From Betaproteobacteria bacterium (lineage in GTDB: Bacteria; Pseudomonadota; Gammaproteobacteria; Burkholderiales; Usitatibacteraceae), in the NCBI GenBank assembly GCA_016720855.1, contig JADKJU010000003.1, positions 620,001 to 684,000 of the forward strand: DNA of 64,000 nt, read 5' to 3'. Below the pieces are notes generated by a model. It made no database searches, was not told the DNA's origin, and was given only the letters and a program-made list of their open reading frames with translations. The translations under genes and the position numbers were made by a program. Below, piece by piece: positions 57,529 to 64,000 of the stretch; the first letter of the stretch is position 1, and the number at the start of each line of letters is the position of its first letter.

Positions 57529-58095
57529 TCCATCGACGAACAACTGCTTGCGTGCGATGGCATCCATGTTCGCTTGCTTGAATGCGCGCGCGTACGCGCT
57601 ATTGGTGAAGGAGAACCCGATGGCGGTAACTGTGCCGGAGACGAATTCGCGCTTGAGGGTAGGGATTCGAACCGGCTGGAAGTAGCTGGATTGCCCGCGT
57701 GACGGCCTGGCTCGCAACATGACCGTGAGCGTTGTGAACACTGCCAGACTTGCGGCGCCAGGGGCAAGATATTTGGCAACGAGTGGCGGCGCGATCCCGA
57801 TTTCACCGAGCAAGACTAACGCCGCGAAATAGACGGCGAATAGGAGTGCCAGAAGGAGCAGCCTATGAACAACGTTCTTTGGCCGCCGCTTCGCAGATGC
57901 GGTGCACCGTGGGCAAAAGGGAAGTGGCAACTGAAACGTAGTCTCCGTGCCTCCGGCAATCAGGTAGGAGCTGCGACGCGTGTCTTGCGGGATGACCCGC
58001 AGCCTCTCGTTGGCGCCGCAGTTGCAGCACAAATTGCTTGGGAAGCCGAATTCAACGCCTTCGCGAAATGTCAGGGTACCGAGTGGTATGTGCAT
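57523..58095 (-). CDS. Hypothetical membrane protein with zinc-ribbon-like N-terminus (190 aa)
   Basis: From the ATG at 58095 (a TTG at 58122 is possible). Two Cys pairs, CCNCGAN and FCPRCTASAK, suggest a zinc ribbon; two hydrophobic helices follow (LLLLALLFAVYFAALVLLGE and YLAPGAASLAVFTTLTVML). The C-terminal part (FVSGTVTAIGFSFTNSAYAR) is polar. Its stop lies within attC-like site B. No family recognised. Confidence 0.65.
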   Translation of the reverse strand: MHIPLGTLTFREGVEFGFPSNLCCNCGANERLRVIPQDTRRSSYLIAGGTETTFQLPLPFCPRCTASAKRRPKNVVHRLLLLALLFAVYFAALVLLGEIGIAPPLVAKYLAPGAASLAVFTTLTVMLRARPSRGQSSYFQPVRIPTLKREFVSGTVTAIGFSFTNSAYARAFKQANMDAIARKQLFVDGA

Positions 58096-58180
58096 GGAGG
58101 CATCATTCTTTCTGGAATCCAACGTTCGAGGTGAGGCGGGTCCAGCAGGAAGACCCCAGCCCCGACCGGAAGGATGATAA

Positions 58181-58239
58181 GCCTCACCTGAAGGCCGGGC
58201 CTGGCGGCTTGCCGTTGGGCCTCCCCGGGCGGGTGATGC
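58181..58239 (-). other. attC-like site C (weak)
   Basis: 59-bp imperfect inverted repeat between GCCTCAC (58181-58187) and GTGATGC (58233-58239), with a GGGCCTGGCGGCTTGCCGTT tip. R boxes differ from the consensus by one position each. It lies 11 bp from the interrupted site D. Could be a degenerate attC or an unrelated hairpin. Confidence 0.35.
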
Positions 58240-58381
58240 GGCACTGTATGAGTCCTAGACAAGATGGCTTGTTGAGTTGAGGCGGCCCGTCTCCCGGGAT
58301 ACCGTGAATTGCACGCCGAAGGCGTGCAGAGCCACATCAATGCGCCACGAGGGCCGTTGAAACTCAGCCAGGAGACGAGCC

Positions 58382-59543
58382 ATGAACGAATCCAGCATTC
58401 TGTACGTGGGACTGGACGTGCACAAGGACAGCATCGACATTGCGACGGCGCATGGCGCTCGTGATGGTGAGGTCCGGCACCTGGGCAGCATTGGCGGGGA
58501 CTTGCCAGCATTGTCGAAAGCGCTGCGCAAGTGGATCAGCACCGGTCACCGGTTGCAAGTGGTCTACGAGGCTGGCCCCTGCGGGTTCGTGGTGTGGCGA
58601 CATCTGCACACGCTCGGCATTGCCTGTGACGTGGTGGCGCCGTCGTCCATCCCGAAGCGATCGGGTGAGCGCGTGAAGACCGACCGTCGTGACGCGATGA
58701 TGCTGGCCCGGCTTGCGCGTGCGGGGTGAGCCTGACGGCAATACGGGTTCCCGACGAGGCGGACGAGGCGGTGCGCGATCTGGTGCGTGCTCGTGAGGAC
58801 GCCGGCGTGAGCGTCGTAATGGGCGCCATCGCCTGAAGGCGCGCTGCTGCGCAATGGCATCCCCTACGCGGGCAAGAGTTCGTGGACGGGTGCCCATCTG
58901 CGCTGGTTGGCGACACTGAAGATCGCCTACCCGGTGCAGCAAGTCGCCTTTCAGGAGCACCTGTACTCGATCACCGAATCCAGCCAGCGCCTCGGGCGTC
59001 TGGAGCAAGCCATCCGCGAGGTGTTGCCCACGTGGGGCCTGGCGCCGCTGGTGGAGGCGCTGCAAGCCTTGCGCGGTGTGCAACTGCTGGCGGGGATGAC
59101 GCTGGTAAGCGAGCCGCAAAACTTCGAGCGCTTCGACGCTCCGCGTCGCCTGATGGCCTATGTCGGACTGGTTCCCGGGAGCATTCCTCGGGCCAGAAAC
59201 GCCGCCAGGGCTCGATCACCAAGGCCGGCAACAGCGCGGCACGGCGCATGTTGGTCGAGGTTGCCTGGCACTACCGACACCCCGCACGGGTGACGCCGAT
59301 CATCGCCACGCGCCAGGCCGATCTGCCCAAAGCGGTGACCGACATCGCGTGGAAGGCGCAGCTGCGATTGCATGCCAAGTTCACGCGACTGCTGGCGCGC
59401 CGCGTGCCGAAGAACAAGTGCGCGGTGGCCGTAGCCCGCGAGTTGACGGCTTCGTGTGGGCCATCGCCAAAGAGGTCAACGCAACAGGTTGGCAGGGCTT
59501 GCCCCGCAACGTCCCCACCGCCGCGACCGCAAGCCATTGAACC
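58382..59543 (+). pseudogene. IS110-family transposase, frameshifted
   Basis: The product starts MNESSILYVGLDVHKDSIDI and keeps the catalytic motif RVKTDRRDAMMLARLARA (DEDD-type RuvC-like fold). It is broken near 58728, where a stop follows RAG, but the continuation is clear in other frames: RVPDEADEAVRDLVRARED, LKIAYPVQQVAFQEHLYSIT, LRGVQLLAGMTLVSEPQNFE and GSITKAGNSAARRMLVEVAW. At least three shifts (near 58728, 58805 and 59180) separate these. The final part (AWKAQLRLHAKFTRLLARR) is the usual Tnp20 domain end. Confidence 0.85.
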
Positions 59544-59642
59544 CATGCATGCACCCATTCGATCAATGCAAGGTCTTGAGGGAGAACTCGAACCAAGACA
59601 ACCATCCGATGCCGGACCGGGAACGCGACGCAGCCACGGCCA

Positions 59643-59776
59643 CAGGGGAATCCACGAAAACGTTATTGGTGCCCGCGCAAGCGGCGATCTCAGTCCCTAG
59701 ACCGCAGGAAGCCCCGCGACGAACACTTGATCTGTCGGTAACCAACCCACGCATATCAGCATGAACAACCGTCGCA
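59643..59776 (+). ncRNA. Putative bridge (seek) RNA of the IS1111-type element
   Basis: Two adjacent stem-loops. First: GGGG-TCC (59645-59653) pairs with GGA-CCCC (59707-59715), inner stem CCGC/GCGG with GCAA loop (59673-59684), and a large internal loop containing CCTAGAC (59696-59702), identical to the left flank of the element. Second: GCGACG (59716-59721) pairs with CGTCGC (59770-59775), inner GGT/ACC stem, internal loop containing CATATCAGC (59752-59760), identical to the last 9 bases of the element. This is the target-loop/donor-loop layout of IS110-family guide RNAs. Folding was done by eye. Confidence 0.6.
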
Positions 59777-59885
59777 TCCACACCCGGCTCCGCCGCGTTC
59801 CCCGTCCGGCAACAGATCCGCAAACCTCATCCGAATACCCCGGAGGATTCAATGCACCCTCTTGACAGAGTAAAGCCATATCAGC

Positions 59886-59937
59886 GTTTGAGCTACGCGG
59901 CCCGCAGCGGCGTGTCAAGTTGAGCGAGGTGCTAGCC
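59886..59937 (-). other. attC site D, interrupted by the IS1111-type element
   Basis: Right part of an attC; the rest is the TCCTAGAC left of the element (58253-58260). Rejoined, the minus strand reads from GGCTAGC (59937-59931) through TCGCTCAACTTGACACGCCG to GTAGCTCAAACGTCTAGGA, close in length and order to the classic 60-bp aadA-type attC. The VOC gene stop is 2 bp away. Confidence 0.65.
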
Positions 59938-59938
59938 G

Positions 59939-60301
59939 TCACTGCGCTTGTTTTCGAGGCAACGCTTCCAGCATGCTCATCCGGTTGCCTTCCGGGTCGT
60001 TGAAGGACACATACCTTCCAATTCCCGGGATCATCATGGGTTCGCCCAGGACGCCGCCGCCGGCCTCCGATACCCGCAAGATGGCTTCTTCAATGTTTTG
60101 CACCGCTATAACGACGCTCGGATGCTGTGCTGGCCACCCAGGATTTCGCGGGTAGAAGCCACCGTTTATCGCCCCTGGCTCCTTCGGCCTGTTTCCTTCC
60201 GTTTTAGTCGTTTCAGCCAGAACGTAGCCCCCCATTTCCGCGCCCAGGGCTTGTGTATTCCAACCAAATGCAGATTGATAGAAGCGAGCCATTCGTTCCG
60301 C
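59939..60301 (-). pseudogene. VOC-family gene, 3' part, split by IS21
   Basis: From the insertion point to the stop: RMARFYQSAFGWNTQALGAE, AINGGFYPRNPGWPAQHPSV, IGRYVSFNDPEGNRMSMLEA. Together with the 5' part at 62888-62932 and one copy of the target duplication it forms an uninterrupted 133-residue VOC protein beginning MDPVVHFEMPYDDAERMARF. The stop lies just outside attC site D, as is usual for cassette genes. Confidence 0.85.
60296..60301. repeat. Target site duplication of IS21 element (left copy)
   Basis: TTCCGC, repeated at 62888-62893 on the other side of the element. On the minus strand it is GCGGAA, coding Ala-Glu of the interrupted VOC protein. Confidence 0.85.
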
Positions 60302-60417
60302 TGCGGATTCCGGTGAAGTCGGGCCGGCGTTCCGGCGGAAGCCGGGCCATCGTTCCGGTCGATGCCGGGCCGTGGCGTGATGCGGGTAGCGCACTGTCGC
60401 TGAGTTGATGGGAGACG

Positions 60418-61182
60418 TCAATGTGCCTTGGTGCGTGTTGGTGGTTTCGGGTTGGTGGTCTTCTGCTTTCGCATCGAGTCGCCCTTGAGGGCGAGGCGAT
60501 AGCTGTTGTGAACGAGCCGGTCGAGGATTGCGTCGGCAAGGGTGGGGTCGGCCAGGTGCGTGTGCCACTGTTCGACGGGCAGTTGGCTGGTGACGATGGT
60601 GGAGCGGCGGTCATAGCGGTCGTCGAAGATTTCCAGGAGGTCGCGCTTGGTCTGCTCGGCGAGCGGGGTGAGGCCGAAGTCGTCGAGGACCAGGAGGTCG
60701 ACCTTGGCCAGGAGCTTGAGGAAGGCGGAGCGGTTTTGCAGCGCGTGATAGCGGGCGAGTTCATCGACGAGCCGCGGCAGGCGGAAGAAGCGCACCGAGA
60801 AGTCCGCACGGCAGGCCGAGTGGGCGAGCGCGCAGCCCAGGAAGCTCTTTCCGACGCCGGTGGGCCCGGTGATGAGCACGTTCAAGTGTTCGGCGATCCA
60901 GGCCAGGTCGCGCACCCGGACCATGGCGCCGGGGTCGAGGCCGCGAAGGGCGCTCGTGTCCATGTCCTCGATGACGGCGCCCTGCGGCAAGCGAGCCCAG
61001 CGCAGGCGCTGTGCCAGGCGAGCCGAACCGCGCTCGGTGATCTCGTGCTGGATCATGAGCCCGAGGCGCTCCTCGAAGGTAAGTTGCGAACGATCCGGGG
61101 TGCACAGTTGCTGCTCAAGGGCGGCGGCCATGCCGCGCAGGCGCAGTTGCTGGAGTTGCTCGACGAGCGGTTGGGTCAGCAT
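60418..61182 (-). CDS. istB: IS21-family helper ATPase IstB
   Basis: 254-residue AAA+ ATPase that assists IstA. Walker A TGPTGVGKSFLGCAL, Walker B DLLVLDDFGL, and TIVTSQLPVEQWH near the sensor region; the length is normal. It follows istA. Unlike istA, its frame is intact. Confidence 0.95.
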   Translation of the reverse strand: MLTQPLVEQLQQLRLRGMAAALEQQLCTPDRSQLTFEERLGLMIQHEITERGSARLAQRLRWARLPQGAVIEDMDTSALRGLDPGAMVRVRDLAWIAEHLNVLITGPTGVGKSFLGCALAHSACRADFSVRFFRLPRLVDELARYHALQNRSAFLKLLAKVDLLVLDDFGLTPLAEQTKRDLLEIFDDRYDRRSTIVTSQLPVEQWHTHLADPTLADAILDRLVHNSYRLALKGDSMRKQKTTNPKPPTRTKAH

Positions 61183-61209
61183 CGATGTCCTCTGGGGTGG
61201 GTGACGGGC

Positions 61210-62732
61210 CTACTGGAAGTACTTCTCGCCGCGCACGCTGTCGTGCTCCAGGGGAGCGCGGCCTGGGCGGGCGGGGCGGGCGCGGGCGTGTTGATGAGCG
61301 TTCGAAGCGAGCGGTAGCTGAAGCTGCGGATCGCAACCGCCCGCGTGGCGGCCCCCTCGAGCGCCTCGGGGCTGAAGTCGCGCGCAAGGCGAAGGATCCC
61401 CAGGCTCGAGCGCAGGCACTCCTCGGGATGGCGCCTGCGGTGCAGTTGCTCGGTGAGCACCTCGGCGGTGGCCGGTCCGATGGCCAGGCGCGCTGCATCA
61501 AGCGCTCGTGGGTGAGGTCGATGACGGCGCTGTGCCGCTCGGGACGATGATCGGCGAGGGTCACGAACTGCCCGCGCGAGGGCGCACGCAGGTGCGTGGC
61601 GACCAGGTGCTGGCGATGGAAGATCTCAATCACACGCGCGCTCAGGCGTACCTCGACCGTGCGTCCGACCAGCTTGAAGGCACGGAGTAGTAGGCGCGCT
61701 CGACCTCAACGTGATAGTCCAGGTGCACCTTGGCCTTCTTCCAGGTGGCGAATTCGTAAGGCCTGTGCGGAAGCGGGCGCAGCGCCGCACGCTCGATGTC
61801 GGCAAACAGGCTCGCGCGGCACCCTTCGCGCTTCTTGAAGGGGCGAGCGTTGAGATCGGCCACGAGGAGCGCGATCGCGGCATTGAGTTCGCCAAGCGAG
61901 AAGAACGTCCGGTTACGAAGACGGGCAAGGATCCAGCGCTCGACCACCAGCACGCCCGCCTCGACCTTGGCCTTGTCGCGGGGCTTTCGCACCCGCGCCG
62001 GCAGAATCGCCACCGCGTAGTGCTCGGCGAAGTCCTGGTAGGCGGGATTCAAGTCCGGCTCGTAGCGGTGCGCCTTGTGGACGGCGCTCTTCAGGTTGTC
62101 GGGCACGAGGGCACGAGGAACGCCGCCGAGGAATTCCAGAGTGCGCACCTGGGAGCCCAGCCAATCGGGCAACGCCTGCGTCCAGGTCGCTTCCGCATAG
62201 GTGTAGCTGCTCGCGCCCAGGACGGCCACGAAGATCTGGGCCGCGCGCAGGCTCCCCGCTCGTGCGATCCACGACCGGCATCGTCTGCCCGGCGTAATCG
62301 AGGAAGAGCTTGTCGCCGGGAACGTGGTTCTGGCGCAGGACCAGATCCTGGTTGGCGAGCCAGCGCCGGTACTGGTCGCAGAAGACGCTGTACTGCCAGC
62401 CATCGGGGAGCCTCGCCTTGTACTCCTGCCAGAGCAATTGCCGCGTCACCCCGGGGCGCTTGAGCCTCGGCATGCAGAAACGCGAAGTCCGGCTGCGGGG
62501 TGCGAGACAGCGGCACCTCGCGCTGGTAGAGCCGCGCCTGAAGGCCCGCCTCGTCAAGCCCGGCCGGCAGCGGCCAGCCCACGCCCGCCGCGTGCGCGCG
62601 GCGCAGGCACTCCTGCACCGTCGAACGGGCGCTCCCGACGGCCGCGGCAATCTCGCGGTCGCTCAGACGGACTTCAAACTTGAGACGCAGAACCTCTCGG
62701 ATCTTCCGCATGGGTAACCTCGGTTGCGCCAC
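61210..62732 (-). pseudogene. IS21-family transposase IstA, multiply frameshifted
   Basis: Begins MAQPRLPMRKIREVLRLKFE with an HTH (LSDREIAAAVGSARSTVQEC). In other frames it continues with VTRQLLWQEYKARLPDGWQY, LFLDYAGQTMPVVDR (first catalytic Asp), FVAVLGASSYTYAEATWTQA, VPDNLKSAVHKAHRYEPDLN (second Asp) and KAKVEAGVLVVERWILARLR, ending LEHDSVRGEKYFQ. At least four shifts separate these segments, so no full-length transposase can be made. Confidence 0.88.
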
Positions 62733-62887
62733 CGCCGGACTCCTTCCAGATGGGAAAGGAGCCCACGGTAGCCCTGGTTACCCGCATCACCCCCGGCCGG
62801 CATGGACCGGAACGCTGGCCCGGCATGCTCCGGAATGGTGGCCCGGCATGCTCCGGAACGCTGGCCCGGCATGGACCGGAATCCGCA

Positions 62888-62893
62888 TTCCGC
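62888..62893. repeat. Target site duplication of IS21 element (right copy)
   Basis: TTCCGC, identical to 60296-60301. Removing the element and one copy restores the VOC reading frame. Confidence 0.85.
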
Positions 62894-62932
62894 GTCGTCG
62901 TAGGGCATCTCAAAGTGAACGACTGGGTCCAT
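62888..62932 (-). pseudogene. VOC-family gene, 5' part, split by IS21
   Basis: 15 codons MDPVVHFEMPYDDAE from an ATG preceded by AAGGAGATC, ending in the target duplication. 45 bases here plus 357 bases after the left duplication give 402 bases, an exact 134-codon frame. The continuation is at 59939-60301. Confidence 0.85.
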
Positions 62933-62979
62933 GGAAAGATCTCCTTGAGGTTGGTTGATGGGGGTGGCTTCTGCGTGAG

Positions 62980-63075
62980 GACTAACGACCTGGTTGAGCG
63001 GCCGCACACCGACCGCATTGCCGCGCGAAACGCGGCACACGCTGACTCACGGACAGTTCCAACGCACTGTTAGGC
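62980..63075 (-). other. attC site E
   Basis: 96 bp. The minus strand runs from GCCTAAC (63075-63069, perfect R box) through GTGCGTTGGAACTG to CTCAACCAGGTCGTTAGTC (62986-62980). The tip is a GCCGCG...CGCGGC hairpin. The GNAT stop codon TAA lies inside the first R box, and the VOC start follows 48 bp after the second. Confidence 0.75.
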
Positions 63076-63480
63076 GTCATTCCCCGCACTCAACGGTAGC
63101 CGTTTGCTCATGGATGTACCTGCACTAAAACCCGCCGCCTCATAGAACGGCGTCATGGAGGGTGCGCAAGACAAGTAGACGGCGAATACGTTGAGCCGCT
63201 CAACCATTCGATTCAGGAGTTCTGTTCCAATTCCCTTGCCCCGATATTCTTGGCGTACTTCAAGTGCGGAAATGTAGGCGCATGCAACGCCGTCACTCAA
63301 CGCGGCGATGTAACCACAGAGAATCGAGGCTTCGAGGTCCCTGGCCACGATTACGTCGCTACTGTGAGTCAATATTTCGAATAGTGTCCCGTCAGGCGGC
63401 TCGAAATCCCAATGCGCTAGGAGGCCCGTCAACTCTGATCGGTCGATATCTTTGACGGAGCTGGAATACGCGATTATCAA
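63070..63480 (-). CDS. GNAT acetyltransferase cassette gene
   Basis: 136 residues from a TTG at 63480 (no ATG or GTG fits between the attC and the domain). The GNAT core shows ILCGYIAALSDGVACAYISA, EVRQEYRGKGIGTELLNRMV (acetyl-CoA motif) and APSMTPFYEAAGFSAG. It is flanked by attC F and attC E with start 5 bp after one core and stop within the other, the structure of a complete integron gene cassette. Confidence 0.85.
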   Translation of the reverse strand: MIIAYSSSVKDIDRSELTGLLAHWDFEPPDGTLFEILTHSSDVIVARDLEASILCGYIAALSDGVACAYISALEVRQEYRGKGIGTELLNRMVERLNVFAVYLSCAPSMTPFYEAAGFSAGTSMSKRLPLSAGNDA

Positions 63481-63485
63481 TTGAC

Positions 63486-63611
63486 GCCTAACGATCGAGC
63501 TAAGCGGGCAACGACGGCAAGCCATCAGGCCCGCGCGGTGCAGAATAAGCCACGGAGGCTCGCGGGCTTGGTGGCTTGCCGTTGGCGCTCCGCTTGAGCG
63601 AGGGGTTAGGC
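63486..63611 (-). other. attC site F
   Basis: 126-bp imperfect inverted repeat with perfect R boxes: GCCTAAC at the start (63611-63605 on the minus strand) and GTTAGGC at the end (63492-63486). L-type motifs CTCGCTCAAGCGG and CGCTTAGCTCGATC flank a long stem (AACGGCAAGCCACCAAGCCC pairing with GGCCTGATGGCTTGCCGTCG). The best attC of the cluster. Confidence 0.88.
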
Positions 63612-63629
63612 CGCACTTTTTTATGCGCG

Positions 63630-64000
63630 TCAATTCATGTTGAGCGGCCAAAGTCCATGCAGCACTGCCGGTATCCAAAGATTCCCTGAGCGATAGTAGA
63701 CGATGCCAAAGAGTAGGCCAATGGCAAACACCGCAGCGATGGTCCACCAATTGAGCACGCCTGACCCGAAAAGAAGATTGGTATGCAGCGGACCAAGGGT
63801 AAATGCGACGTTTGATACGAGAAGGCCGCCGAGTGCACCGAAGCGACGCGTCAGTTCCGTCTGCAACCACCCGCGGTAAAGAAACTCCTGTAGCACCCCC
63901 CACACCAATCCGGTAAAGACGGAGAACACCAGGAAGCCAATGTATCCGTGCAGGTTCAATAGGCTCAAGAGGTGGTCTTTAAACACCAGCGCAAATCCGA
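63630..64000 (-). CDS. CPBP-family intramembrane metalloprotease (partial, 5' end off window)
   Basis: The frame is open to the right edge. Visible: helix GFLVFSVFTGLVWGVLQEFL with the QEFLYRGW form of the EExxxR motif, VAFTLGPLHTNLLF (second motif, where His replaces the usual FxxxH spacing) and IYRSG-type YRSGNLWIPAVLHGLWPLN (third motif with His). CPBP (Abi/CAAX protease-like) proteins in cassettes often act in bacteriocin or phage immunity. The stop is 19 bp before attC F. Confidence 0.85.
   Translation of the reverse strand, partial: GFALVFKDHLLSLLNLHGYIGFLVFSVFTGLVWGVLQEFLYRGWLQTELTRRFGALGGLLVSNVAFTLGPLHTNLLFGSGVLNWWTIAAVFAIGLLFGIVYYRSGNLWIPAVLHGLWPLNMN

Larger units (their letters stand above)
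58261..59885 (+). mobile_element. IS1111-type insertion sequence (IS110 family), inserted in an attC site
   Basis: 1.6 kb. Left end AAGATGGCTTGTTGAG; right end TAAAGCCATATCAGC, whose complement shares ATGGCTT with the left end, the subterminal repeat expected for the IS1111 group. The flanks TCCTAGAC (left) and GTTTGAGCTACGCGG (right) join into a 60-bp sequence that looks like a canonical attC, so the element lies inside an attC. The transposase gene is frameshifted, and the 340-bp 3' non-coding part (59544-59885) can be folded into two looped stems. Confidence 0.75.
60302..62887 (-). mobile_element. IS21-family insertion sequence
   Basis: 2586 bp bounded by the 12-bp inverted repeat TGCGGATTCCGG. 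The right end carries about four copies of a 23-bp motif of the type TTCCGGAGCATGCCGGGCC (62795-62887) and the left end about three divergent ones (60302-60380), the multiple transposase-binding sites typical of IS21. It contains istA (frameshifted) and istB (intact), both minus strand. A 6-bp direct repeat TTCCGC flanks it. Confidence 0.9.

Noticed and set aside
55155..63611. Integron integrase or attI within the window
   Set aside because: No tyrosine recombinase with the integron-specific patch is encoded on either strand; if one exists it lies outside the window.
1..64000. tRNA, rRNA or CRISPR arrays
   Set aside because: No cloverleaf with a TTC-loop pattern, no ribosomal RNA signature and no regularly spaced repeat array was seen.

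Overview
The window is GC-rich chromosomal DNA from a betaproteobacterium. The evidence is the order ftsY-ftsE-ftsX-rpoH, a complete aa3-type oxidase operon carrying the DUF2970/DUF2909 and small assembly proteins typical of that class, the pilBCD-coaE-zapD-yacG block, and hemA-prfA-prmC-grxD. Genes are densely packed, and 4-base ATGA or GTGA stop/start overlaps are common. I cannot name the genus. I see no rRNA, tRNA or CRISPR array.

Region by region. 1-4.6 kb: coaD/rsmD (minus), divergent ftsYEX and heat-shock sigma factor rpoH, whose leader contains a perfect CIRCE operator. 4.6-12.4 kb: cytochrome c oxidase structural and assembly genes (sco, cyoE, a thioredoxin-fold protein, SURF1, ctaE, DUF2970, ctaG, a small membrane protein, ctaD, ctaC); ctaA is missing from its usual slot. 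12.5-18.7 kb: yacG, zapD, coaE, pilD, pilC, pilB and a periplasmic glutathione peroxidase. 18.9-22.5 kb: hemA, prfA, prmC, grxD. 22.5-33.6 kb: an unusually rich molybdate/tungstate locus with modABC, tupBCA, an extra ModA, a molbindin, two one-component regulators, a ModE-like HTH fragment and a MolABC-like (BtuC-type) importer. 33.6-44.4 kb: miscellaneous single genes (SDR, DUF2189, DUF2788, FMN-binding, SBP, MmcQ/YjbR, cyclic-nucleotide-binding, YdeI, DUF1622, GNAT, VOC, thioredoxin, Rnk), with one gene remnant and one frameshifted gene. 45-55 kb: a diguanylate cyclase, a HAD phosphatase/HerA-type ATPase fusion, a shortened universal stress protein, a large acyl-CoA synthetase/GNAT protein, an OmpA-like protein with a premature amber codon, and an S9 peptidase.

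55-64 kb is a different kind of DNA: a cluster of integron-type attC sites in one orientation with small minus-strand cassette genes (VOC, DUF1697 fragment, membrane protein, GNAT, CPBP protease) and no integrase in the window. Two insertion sequences have entered it. An IS1111-type (IS110 family) element sits inside one attC. Its 3' non-coding end can be folded by eye into two looped stems whose loops match the attC flank and the element's own right end, the architecture of a bridge (seek) RNA. An IS21-family element splits a VOC cassette gene with a 6-bp target duplication; removing it restores the reading frame exactly. Both transposase genes carry frameshifts, while istB is intact.

The best leads are the guide-RNA/attC relationship of the IS1111 element, the attC cluster itself, the triple molybdate/tungstate import locus, the HAD-ATPase fusion, and the CIRCE control of rpoH.
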